From NCBI GenBank assembly GCA_023426275.1, contig JAFABC010000083.1:1-13284 (forward strand): a stretch of 13,284 nucleotides of DNA, given 5' to 3'. Origin of the DNA: Pseudomonadota bacterium. GTDB lineage: Bacteria; Desulfobacterota; Desulfovibrionia; Desulfovibrionales; Desulfovibrionaceae. The notes beneath the pieces are model-generated. The model saw only the letters and a program-made list of their open reading frames with translations. It was not told the DNA's origin and made no database searches. Below are positions 6,754 to 13,284 of the stretch, in pieces (the first letter of the stretch is position 1; the number at the start of each line of letters is the position of its first letter). A program made the translations under genes and the position numbers.

Positions 6754-7923
6754 TCAATACGATTCGATGGGCTCGACAGGCTCGGTCAGCAGGAATTTGC
6801 CCTGGGCAATCCAGCTCTTGAGCGTCTCGGCCACTTCCAACGACATGGACAGGCTCGTCACGGGCACGGTCGGCGTGGGTTTGCCATTGATGACCACCTC
6901 GCCGGCGCGGCAGGCGGCGTAGGTGACATAGCCGAGCACCCGGTTGATGCCGTTGGGGGAATCATGGCCGTAATCCTTGACCGGCATCTCGATGTCGGCG
7001 TCGGAAACACCCGTGAAATAAGCCATTTCCTCGTTGAGGATGGGAATGGGGATGCCGACGCCCACGGCCATGGACACGCCGTAGCCAAGCAGGGACACGG
7101 CCCGGATGTAGCGGGGATTCATGCCCTTCATGTCGCCTTTGAGCATGAGCGTGCCCGCGGGCGAAAGCGGCAGGCCGCGTTCGTTGCGCTTGGGTCGCGG
7201 GTCGTGCTGGGTGCCGGCCCCGATGACGTAGCCCACGCCGCCGCCCAAAAAGATCCGCGTGCCAAGGCCGATGGTCTTCAGGTAGGGGTCGTTGAAAAGC
7301 GGGGAAAGCTCGCCGGCCGTGGCGAAGTTGGCGTTTCGGGCGTTGGGCTTGAGCGGCCCCATGTACGTGTAGACGATGCGGCTGGTGAGGTTCACGGCCA
7401 CATTGTAATTCTGGTAACAGTTGCGAGGATTTATAAGCTGGGCGTACTTGAGCTCGGCCAGGGTGACGTCTTTTTCCAGGGTCCGGCGCGGATAGCAGTC
7501 CGTGCCGTAGGCCTCGCAGGCCAGACGCACGGCCTTGCCGCGCAGCAGGTCCTCGATGACGTGGGCGCCGCCGTACTTGAACCGGCCGGGATGGACCTTG
7601 TTGAGGGGATCGTCCTTGGGCAGCTCGGAAGCGCCCAGATAGGCGTCCACGGCGGCCAGACCGGCATGGGCCGGGATACCGTTGAGGCGCACCTTCTGCG
7701 CCTTGATGACGGGCGGTTCCTGGCCGAAATTGAAGAGCATCCCCGACGAGCACATGGGCGAAAACGTGCCGGTGGCCACCACGTCGACTTCCTGCGCCGC
7801 CTTGACCTTGCCCAGCCGACGCACGGTTTCCACCATTTCGGCCGCCGTCAGCACCACGGCCTTGCCCTGCTCGATGCGCCGATTGATGTCGGCGACGGTT
7901 TTATTCACCGCATGGTTGCTCAT
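6754..7923 (-). CDS. DUF39 homocysteine biosynthesis protein (L-aspartate semialdehyde sulfurtransferase)
   Basis: The 389-residue protein matches the DUF39 family. Recognisable blocks are VVATGTFSPMCSSG (49-61), RLACEAYGTDCYPRR (133-147), NPRNCYQNYN (166-174), LGGGVGYVIGAGTQHDP (226-242) and PVTSLSMSLEVA (354-365). Cysteines are at 58, 136, 143, 169 and 338; the family uses a conserved Cys to carry sulfur. In methanogens and sulfate reducers the family makes homocysteine directly from aspartate semialdehyde and reduced sulfur, bypassing O-acyl-homoserine. It works with an NIL/ferredoxin-domain partner that is not in this window. No CBS domains follow. The frame is open 26 codons further upstream, but ATG at 7923 gives the conserved-looking MSNHAVNKTV and has GGGAG seven bases upstream. 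Transcription diverges from dnaA, and the SGNH gene follows. Confidence 0.9.
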   Translation of the reverse strand: MSNHAVNKTVADINRRIEQGKAVVLTAAEMVETVRRLGKVKAAQEVDVVATGTFSPMCSSGMLFNFGQEPPVIKAQKVRLNGIPAHAGLAAVDAYLGASELPKDDPLNKVHPGRFKYGGAHVIEDLLRGKAVRLACEAYGTDCYPRRTLEKDVTLAELKYAQLINPRNCYQNYNVAVNLTSRIVYTYMGPLKPNARNANFATAGELSPLFNDPYLKTIGLGTRIFLGGGVGYVIGAGTQHDPRPKRNERGLPLSPAGTLMLKGDMKGMNPRYIRAVSLLGYGVSMAVGVGIPIPILNEEMAYFTGVSDADIEMPVKDYGHDSPNGINRVLGYVTYAACRAGEVVINGKPTPTVPVTSLSMSLEVAETLKSWIAQGKFLLTEPVEPIESY

Positions 7924-7938
7924 GGCCCCTCTCCCTTT

Positions 7939-7953
7939 CGGCCGCCGTCCGCG
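7939..7953. repeat. 15-base direct repeat, copy upstream of the DUF39 gene
   Basis: This is identical to 6739-6753. It lies 16 bases before the DUF39 start codon, just upstream of its ribosome-binding site, so the two copies bracket the gene in the same orientation. Confidence 0.6.
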
Positions 7954-7958
7954 ACCGG

Positions 7959-8030
7959 CAAGAGAGTTTTCTTGGCCCATTTCCCGCCCGTTGGCAACCA
8001 ACGGCCTTCCCCCTTGGCTTCAGCGGGGAA
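7959..8030 (-). promoter_or_regulatory. Structured leader of the DUF39 gene
   Basis: Three successive inverted repeats would form in the minus-strand transcript. They are TTCCCC/GGGGAA (8025-8030 with 8007-8012), a perfect 7-bp CCGTTGG/CCAACGG with a three-base loop (7988-8004), and CAAGA/TCTTG (7959-7963 with 7970-7974). None is followed by a T run. They do not match the SAM, SAH or cobalamin riboswitch consensus as I know them. Regulation is inferred from position ahead of a homocysteine gene. Confidence 0.4.
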
Positions 8031-8124
8031 ATACGTTACACAAATGCATGCTCGCGACCTTGGGGAGGGGTTCGGGTTTCTTTGTCCAACTTACCTATAT
8101 GACTGAAAAAAATACATCAGACGG

Positions 8125-9471
8125 ATGCAGCCTGTGTCCCTGAACGCATCCGGTGACGGCGTGCTCAAAGACGACTTCCGCCAACATCTGTCGCGCACCT
8201 GTCCCGAACAGGAACTGCGCCGCTGGTTCGATCCCCTGGACCTTATGGTCAGCGAATCGGACCACTCCTGTTGCGTCCGCTTTCCCCATGCCTATTTCGC
8301 CGCCTGGTTCAACGCCTCGGCCCGGGAACATTTCGAAAAAGAGGTCCGCAGCTTTTTCGGGCCCGGTTTCGCCGTGCGCTACCAGAACCGGTCCGGCGGC
8401 AATGGCCATGCCCACGCCCTGCCCCTGGAACCGAGCCTGGCCAACACGGATTTCCCCTTTGGCCACCGTTTCACCTTCGAATCGTTTTTCAGCAACGAGA
8501 AAAACCACTTCCCCCTGGCCCTGGCCCGGGAAGTGTCCCAGGGCGGCGAGGTCCGCTACAATCCGTTTCTCGTCTGCGGTCCCTCGGGCTCGGGCAAGAC
8601 CCATCTGCTGCGGGCCATGGCCAACGCCATCACCCGGACACGGCCCGGGGAATCCATCTTTTTCGCCTCCATCGGCGAAATCCAAAGCCGCTTCGCCGAC
8701 GCCGGCATCAACCGCCACGAGGTCCGCGCCGCCATCACCGCCAGCCAGTGGCTGTTCATCGACGAACTGACCGACCTCAAGCGGACGCCGGAGCTGGAAC
8801 CGGAACTCGTCTTCCTGTTCAACGCCTTTCACGACGCCGGCCGGCAGATGGTTTTCACCAGCCGCGAACGGGTGGCGGGCTGCGACTTTTTCACGCCCTC
8901 CCTCAAGTCCCGCCTGGAATGGGGCCTTATGGTCCACCTCAAGACCCCGGACCTGGACGTGCGCATGGCCGGCGTGGAACAGGCCAACCGGGAAAGACGC
9001 CTGGGCCTGTCGCGCGAGCAGATCCTGACCCTGGCCAGCCGGTTCGAGGGCTTTCGCCAGCTGGAAGGCGTGCTGCTGCGCATCGAGGCCTTCCGGCGCC
9101 ATGGCGGCCACGAACTGACCGAGGCGGAATTTTCCCGACACGTCCGCCTGTCCGAGGACAAGGCCGGACCGGAGCTTTCGCCCGAACGCATCGTGGCCGT
9201 GTGCGCCGAACATTTCGGTCTGACCCCGGCCGACATCATCGGCCAGTCCCGGCGCAAGGAACTGGTCTTCGCCCGGCAGGCGGCCATGACCCTGTGCCGC
9301 GGCCTGCTCGGCATGTCCTACCCGGCCCTGGGCCGGGCCTTTGGCGGAAAGGACCACAGCACCGTGCTGTACTCCATCAGAAAATTCCAAAAAATTCAGG
9401 ACAATGACAGGGAAACGAAAAACATGCTCCGTCAATTGGCGAAACGATGCCGCCAGGGTGGTCCCATGTGA
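8125..9471 (+). CDS. dnaA: Chromosomal replication initiator protein DnaA (divergent)
   Basis: The 448-residue protein has the usual DnaA layout. Domain I is at about 12-80 (LKDDF...ELRRWFDPL...AAWF), a short linker reaches about 108, the AAA+ domain spans about 112-325, and the DNA-binding domain IV about 345-440 with signature GGKDHSTVLYSIRK (407-420). Walker A is GPSGSGKTH (152-160) and Walker B is WLFIDEL (209-215). Most bacteria instead have GGVGLGKTH and LLIDDIQ. The arginine finger (R263 in KSRLEWGL) and sensor II (R311, LEGVLLR) are present. It binds ATP and opens the origin. The start is fixed by an in-frame TGA 21 bases upstream of this ATG. No Shine-Dalgarno sequence is seen. dnaN follows after 185 bases. 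Confidence 0.92.
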   Translation: MQPVSLNASGDGVLKDDFRQHLSRTCPEQELRRWFDPLDLMVSESDHSCCVRFPHAYFAAWFNASAREHFEKEVRSFFGPGFAVRYQNRSGGNGHAHALPLEPSLANTDFPFGHRFTFESFFSNEKNHFPLALAREVSQGGEVRYNPFLVCGPSGSGKTHLLRAMANAITRTRPGESIFFASIGEIQSRFADAGINRHEVRAAITASQWLFIDELTDLKRTPELEPELVFLFNAFHDAGRQMVFTSRERVAGCDFFTPSLKSRLEWGLMVHLKTPDLDVRMAGVEQANRERRLGLSREQILTLASRFEGFRQLEGVLLRIEAFRRHGGHELTEAEFSRHVRLSEDKAGPELSPERIVAVCAEHFGLTPADIIGQSRRKELVFARQAAMTLCRGLLGMSYPALGRAFGGKDHSTVLYSIRKFQKIQDNDRETKNMLRQLAKRCRQGGPM

Positions 9472-9656
9472 CGCCGCACACGGCCGCAGTTCCCGCCGAC
9501 ACTTGGCCGCTCCCTGGAGTTTTCCTTTTAAATCGAAAAATATCGGGACGTTGCTGATGAAGGTGACAAACAACGACTCCCCTACTACTCCGACAAACCT
9601 TCACACCTTGTTTAAGAATACTGGCGTGGCCTTTCCTGCCCGCCAAGGAGACGCCC
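9472..9656 (+). promoter_or_regulatory. dnaA-dnaN intergenic region
   Basis: This 185-base gap has no gene. It contains an unusually AT-rich patch for this sequence (9519-9545, including TTTCCTTTTAAAT and GAAAAATATC) and a second one at 9608-9620 (TTGTTTAAGAATA) that may include a -10 for dnaN. The dnaN ribosome-binding site AAGGAG (9645-9650) is six bases before its ATG. I see no perfect DnaA box. A dnaN promoter or part of the origin could lie here. Confidence 0.4.
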
Positions 9657-10847
9657 ATGCAGCTTAAGGTCTTTCGAAACGACATCATCGACGGCCTGCA
9701 GAAATCCTCGGGCATCATTCCGGCCAAGACCGGAGCCGCCTTTCTGCGCACCATCTGGCTGGAAGCCGGCCAGGGCGTGCTGCGCATCCTGTCCACGGAT
9801 TCAAGCCTGGAGTTCACCGGCCAGTATGCCGCCAAGGTGACCGAGGAAGGCCTATGCGGCGTGCAGGGCAAGAACTTCTTCGAGCTCGTGCGCCGCCTGC
9901 CTCCCGGAGAAATCGGCCTGACCCTGGACGAGGCCTCGGGCAACCTGCTCATCAAGCAGGGCTCGCGCCGCTACAAGCTGCCCGTGTCCGACCGCAACTG
10001 GTTTCAGAGCTTCGCCCCCTTTCCCGACGAGGCCGCCGTCACCTGGTCCGGGGACTTTCTCCAGGAGATCATCGACCGGGTGGCCTATTGCATCTCCGAC
10101 GAGGACACCATGGAGGCCATGGCCTGCATGTTCTTCAAGCCGGCCGACGAGGCCAAGGTCGAGGTCTGCGGCCTAAACGGCCACCAGTTTTCCCTGGTCG
10201 GCTTTTTAAACGACGACATCCACGGCCTGCTGCCGGCCGAGGGCATCCTGATTCAGAAGAAATACGTGGCCGAACTCAAGCGCTGGCTGAGCGCCGACGA
10301 AATCGAGCTGGCCATCAGCCAGAAACGGCTCTTTTTCCGCACCCAGCAAAAAGACGCGGCCGAAGCCGAGGCCGCGCCCAAAATCGAGACCTTCAGCCTG
10401 CCGCTGAGCTATTACCAGTATCCGGACTACAACACCTTCGTGTCCAAGCTGGCCACGGACGGCGTGTCCACGCTGTCCATCGACCGCCTGGAGCTCATCG
10501 ACGCCCTGGAGCGCGTGGCCATCTTCAACACCGACAACAACCGGTGCGCCTATTTTCTGTTCGAAGGTCCGGGCGAGCTGTCCCTGCGCAGCCAGGGCCA
10601 GGAGGCCGGCGAGGCCACCGAAACCCTGGAATGCGCCTTCAGTGGCGATCTCGATAAAGTGGCCTTCCCCACCAAGGACATCATCGATATCCTCGGGCAT
10701 TTCGATTCCCCCCGCGTCACCCTCACCCTGACCGGGTCCGAGGGGCCCTGCGGCATTGCCGGCGAGGAAGACGCCGACAGCCTGGTCATCATCATGCCCA
10801 TGAAAATCGTGGAAGAGACGTATTATAGCGAGGAAGACATCGCATGA
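9657..10847 (+). CDS. dnaN: DNA polymerase III beta subunit (sliding clamp)
   Basis: The 396-residue protein forms the dimeric ring that holds the replicative polymerase on DNA. The N-terminus MQLKVFRNDIIDGLQKSSGIIP is family-typical, as are the repeated clamp folds, the YPDY motif (255-258) and the late VIIMPMK block (377-383). E. coli beta ends right after the equivalent MPMRL. This protein continues about 12 residues with an acidic tail (VEETYYSEEDIA). It also has a short Ala/Glu-rich insert (about 232-243, KDAAEAEAAPK) before the YPDY region. Start choice is secure: AAGGAG is six bases upstream. The stop overlaps the gyrB start as ATGA. Position between dnaA and gyrB is the classic replication cluster. 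Confidence 0.95.
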   Translation: MQLKVFRNDIIDGLQKSSGIIPAKTGAAFLRTIWLEAGQGVLRILSTDSSLEFTGQYAAKVTEEGLCGVQGKNFFELVRRLPPGEIGLTLDEASGNLLIKQGSRRYKLPVSDRNWFQSFAPFPDEAAVTWSGDFLQEIIDRVAYCISDEDTMEAMACMFFKPADEAKVEVCGLNGHQFSLVGFLNDDIHGLLPAEGILIQKKYVAELKRWLSADEIELAISQKRLFFRTQQKDAAEAEAAPKIETFSLPLSYYQYPDYNTFVSKLATDGVSTLSIDRLELIDALERVAIFNTDNNRCAYFLFEGPGELSLRSQGQEAGEATETLECAFSGDLDKVAFPTKDIIDILGHFDSPRVTLTLTGSEGPCGIAGEEDADSLVIIMPMKIVEETYYSEEDIA

Positions 10848-13267
10848 GTCAGGACATGACGCCCCATTCGCCCCAAGCCTACGACGCCAGCTCCATCACC
10901 GTCCTGGAGGGGCTCTCGGCCGTGCGCAAGCGCCCGGCCATGTACATCGGCTCGACCGATTCCCGGGGTCTGCACCATCTGGTTTACGAGGTCGTGGACA
11001 ACTCCATCGACGAGTCCATGGCCGGATTTTGCGACCGCATCGCCGTGGCCATCCACCTGGACAACTCCGTGACCGTGGCCGACAACGGCCGGGGCATCCC
11101 CGTGGATATGCACCCCAAGGAACACCGGCCGGCCGTGGAAGTGGTCATGACCGTGCTGCACGCCGGCGGCAAGTTCGACAACGAGACCTACAAGGTCTCG
11201 GGCGGCCTGCACGGCGTGGGCGTGTCCGTGGTCAACGCCCTGTCGGAATATCTCGAAGTCACGGTGCGCCGGGACGGCAAGAAGTACCACCAGCGCTACG
11301 AACGGGGTGTGCCGGTCACGGCCCTGACCGTTGTCGGCGAGGCCGAGAACACCGGCACCACCATCCGCTTCAAGCCCGACGAGGAGATCTTCGAGACCAA
11401 CCAGTTCTCCCACGACACGCTGGCCAAGCGTTTCGAGGAACTGGCCTATCTCAATCGCGGCCTGGAGATCGATTTCCGCGACGAACGGTCCAACGAACGC
11501 AAGACCTACCGTTTCGACGGCGGGCTCAAGCGCTTCGTGGCCGATCTCAACGAAGGCGAGCAGACCATCCACGACATTATCGAGGGCATCGGCGAGATTG
11601 ACGGCGTGGTCACGGACTTCGCCCTGCAATACAACGCCAATTACAAGGAAGAGGTCCTCACCTTCGCCAACAACATCCGCACGCGCGAAGGCGGCACCCA
11701 TCTGGCCGGGTTCAAGACGGCGCTGACCCGGGCCATCAACGCCTACATCGACAAGGCCGACCTGCCCAAGAAGTTCAAACAGAAGCTCACCGGCGACGAC
11801 GTGCGCGAGGGACTCACCGCCGTCATCTCGGTCAAGCTCCCCAGCCCGCAGTTCGAGGGCCAGACCAAGACCAAGCTCGGCAACTCCGAGGTGGCCGGCA
11901 TCGTGGCCAAGGTCGTCTTCGAGGCCATCAACGTCCACTTCGAGGAAAACCCCAAGGACGCCCGGGCCATCGTGGAAAAGGCCGTGGATGCCGCCCGGGC
12001 CCGTGAGGCCGCGCGCAAGGCCAAGGAGCTGGTGCGGCGCAAGGGCGCCCTGTCCGACCATTCCCTGCCGGGCAAGCTGGCCGACTGCCAGAGCAAGAAT
12101 CCCGAGGAATCGGAACTCTACATCGTCGAGGGCGATTCGGCCGGCGGCTCGGCCAAGCAGGGGCGCGATCCGCGCTTCCAGGCCATCTTGCCGCTGCGCG
12201 GCAAGATCCTCAACGTCGAGCGCACCCGCCCCGACAAGATGCTCGGCAACAAGGAAATCCGCAATCTCATCACCGCCATGGGCCCCACCCCGTCCATGGG
12301 CGAGGACGAGAACGAGGAAAAGGAAAACGAAAACTACGCCCGGCTGCGCTACCACAAGATCGTCATCATGACCGATGCCGACGTGGACGGCGCGCACATC
12401 CGCACGCTGCTGTTGACGTTTTTCTACCGCCGCTACGCCCGGCTCATCGAAAACGGCTACATCTATATCGCCCAGCCGCCCCTGTACCGGGTGTTCAAGG
12501 GCAATTTCGAGAAGTTCATCAAGGACGACGAGGAGCTGGCCACGTTTCTCATGGGCCGCATCGGCGAAGACGTGACGGTCACCTCCGGCGACAAGTCGTT
12601 TGCCGGCGAGGAACTGACCGCCCTGCTCGACAGCATCCGCTTCCTGGAGGCCCGGGTGCACGAAGGCGCCAGCTACGGTCTGCCCGACGACCTGCTGACC
12701 GCCCTGCTTGGCCATGACCGTCTCGCCCCGTCGGATTTCGCCGGCGAGACCCTGCCGCCCGGGCTGGTGGAATATCTGGCCGAACAGGGCTATGCTTTGG
12801 AGATCGAAGTCGAGGAGATCGACGAGGAAAAGCGGCTCTACGCCGTCTTCATCAGCCAGAACCAGGCCCGGCACCGCATCGCGGTGGAGTTTTTCAGCTC
12901 CAAGATCTACCGCCATGCCCACGAAACCTACGGCAGGCTGCTTGAAAGCTGTCCCGAACTGCCGCTTCGCATCACGCGCAAGGAGGAATCCCGCGAGGTG
13001 TCCGGCTTCTTCGAGCTCTACAAGGCGCTTATGGACGACGCCTTAAAGGGCATCAACATCCAGCGCTACAAGGGTCTGGGCGAAATGAACCCGGAACAGC
13101 TCTGGGAAACCACCATGAACCCGGAAAAGCGCAGTTTCCTGCAGGTGAATATCGAGGACGCCGGCGAGGCCAACGACATCTTCGACCAGCTCATGGGCGA
13201 AAAGGTCGAAGGCCGCCGCACGTTCATTGAACGCAACGCGCTGACCGTGCGCGAACTGGATATTTAA
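10844..13267 (+). CDS. gyrB: DNA gyrase subunit B
   Basis: At 807 residues this is the long, E. coli-type GyrB, the ATPase subunit of the enzyme that introduces negative supercoils. The GHKL ATPase has E49 and N53 (YEVVDNSIDE), D80 and G84 (DNGRG), the lid GGLHGVGVSVV (120-130) and the switch lysine K342 in QTKTKLGN. The TOPRIM domain has E429 (EGDSAGGSA) and D511/D513 (DADVDG) for metal. The late QRYKGLGEMNP (740-750) and the end RRTFIERNA...RELDI are typical. Between the TOPRIM Glu and the DxD motif it is 8 residues longer than E. coli (82 versus 74), owing to an acidic loop EDENEEKENEN (487-497). The E. coli K447 position (quinolone-related) is Arg, a common variant. It is coupled to dnaN by ATGA; AGGA lies inside dnaN upstream. 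Confidence 0.98.
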   Translation: MSQDMTPHSPQAYDASSITVLEGLSAVRKRPAMYIGSTDSRGLHHLVYEVVDNSIDESMAGFCDRIAVAIHLDNSVTVADNGRGIPVDMHPKEHRPAVEVVMTVLHAGGKFDNETYKVSGGLHGVGVSVVNALSEYLEVTVRRDGKKYHQRYERGVPVTALTVVGEAENTGTTIRFKPDEEIFETNQFSHDTLAKRFEELAYLNRGLEIDFRDERSNERKTYRFDGGLKRFVADLNEGEQTIHDIIEGIGEIDGVVTDFALQYNANYKEEVLTFANNIRTREGGTHLAGFKTALTRAINAYIDKADLPKKFKQKLTGDDVREGLTAVISVKLPSPQFEGQTKTKLGNSEVAGIVAKVVFEAINVHFEENPKDARAIVEKAVDAARAREAARKAKELVRRKGALSDHSLPGKLADCQSKNPEESELYIVEGDSAGGSAKQGRDPRFQAILPLRGKILNVERTRPDKMLGNKEIRNLITAMGPTPSMGEDENEEKENENYARLRYHKIVIMTDADVDGAHIRTLLLTFFYRRYARLIENGYIYIAQPPLYRVFKGNFEKFIKDDEELATFLMGRIGEDVTVTSGDKSFAGEELTALLDSIRFLEARVHEGASYGLPDDLLTALLGHDRLAPSDFAGETLPPGLVEYLAEQGYALEIEVEEIDEEKRLYAVFISQNQARHRIAVEFFSSKIYRHAHETYGRLLESCPELPLRITRKEESREVSGFFELYKALMDDALKGINIQRYKGLGEMNPEQLWETTMNPEKRSFLQVNIEDAGEANDIFDQLMGEKVEGRRTFIERNALTVRELDI

Positions 13268-13284
13268 ACGGCGAAGCGGAGAAG
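13268..13284 (+). promoter_or_regulatory. Likely ribosome-binding site of the next gene (gyrA expected)
   Basis: Only 17 bases follow the gyrB stop. They contain GGAG (13278-13281) with no terminator, so a closely spaced downstream gene probably starts just outside the window. In this gene order gyrA is the usual neighbour, which is an inference. Confidence 0.4.

Larger units (their letters stand above)
7924..8124. promoter_or_regulatory. Divergent intergenic region between the DUF39 gene and dnaA
   Basis: This 201-base stretch must hold promoters in both directions and marks the change of coding strand next to dnaA. The dnaA side (8031-8120) is the most AT-rich part. It contains a TATATG (8096-8101) that could be a -10 for dnaA, giving a very short leader, but no good -35 is visible. 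Palindromes ATGCAT (8044-8049) and TCGCGA (8052-8057) are present. I find no perfect TTATNCACA DnaA box on either strand, so an origin here is suggested by context only. Confidence 0.5.

Noticed and set aside
3000..6821. Long plus-strand frames opposite purB and the SGNH gene (3000-4514 and 4845-6821)
   Set aside because: Low-complexity GC-driven translations with no recognisable motifs; the opposite strand holds complete enzymes with intact active sites.
7959..8030. Known SAM, SAH or cobalamin riboswitch ahead of the DUF39 gene
   Set aside because: The stems and loops do not contain the conserved cores of those classes as I know them.
6577..8106. Plus-strand open frame opposite the DUF39 gene
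   Set aside because: Shadow frame across a conserved minus-strand gene and its leader; no motif or start signal.
8099..8143. 14-codon frame starting ATG at 8099 and overlapping the dnaA start
   Set aside because: A leader peptide (MTEKNTSDGCSLCP) is conceivable, but there is no ribosome-binding site and no other support.
8095..12922. Long minus-strand frames opposite dnaA and gyrB
   Set aside because: These are shadows of strongly conserved genes, with repetitive Gly/Val/Asp/His-rich sequence of no known family.
1..13284. Mobile elements, CRISPR arrays, tRNA or rRNA genes
   Set aside because: I saw no transposase or integrase frames, no regularly spaced repeats, and no tRNA or rRNA signature sequences.

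Overview
The window is a GC-rich bacterial chromosome segment centred on a divergent strand switch. Everything left of about 7923 reads on the minus strand and everything right of 8125 reads on the plus strand. The right half is dnaA, dnaN, gyrB, with a ribosome-binding-like sequence at the window edge where gyrA would be expected. The order dnaA-dnaN-gyrB, the GC-rich codon use and a DUF39 homocysteine-synthesis gene together suggest a sulfate-reducing deltaproteobacterium of the Desulfovibrio/Solidesulfovibrio type. That assignment is an inference from gene content, not from a database search.

Left arm, read right to left. Next to the origin-proximal strand switch is the DUF39 gene (L-aspartate semialdehyde sulfurtransferase-like), then a membrane-anchored SGNH/GDSL hydrolase, then a 37-codon gene for an extremely basic peptide with a strong ribosome-binding site. 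After a 229-base leader comes a biosynthetic and envelope cluster: an FmdB-type zinc-ribbon protein, purB (overlapping it by four bases), two apparent tandem terminators, pyrE, and an L,D-transpeptidase of the Csd6/Pgp2 kind. The transpeptidase carries three NTF2-like modules. A perfect 10-bp hairpin at the window's left edge probably ends this cluster.

Right arm. DnaA (initiation), the DnaN sliding clamp (processivity) and GyrB (supercoiling) form the replication start cluster. dnaN and gyrB overlap by ATGA and are translationally coupled. DnaA has unusual Walker A and B residues and no good Shine-Dalgarno sequence. DnaN has an acidic tail beyond the usual C-terminus. GyrB has an enlarged acidic loop in its TOPRIM domain.

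The gene set is mostly housekeeping, and I see no mobile element, CRISPR array, tRNA or rRNA. The points most worth a second look are the small basic peptide gene with its paired-hairpin leader, the structured leader of the DUF39 gene with an exact 15-base repeat flanking that gene, the triplicated NTF2-like architecture of the L,D-transpeptidase, and the divergent features of the replication proteins.
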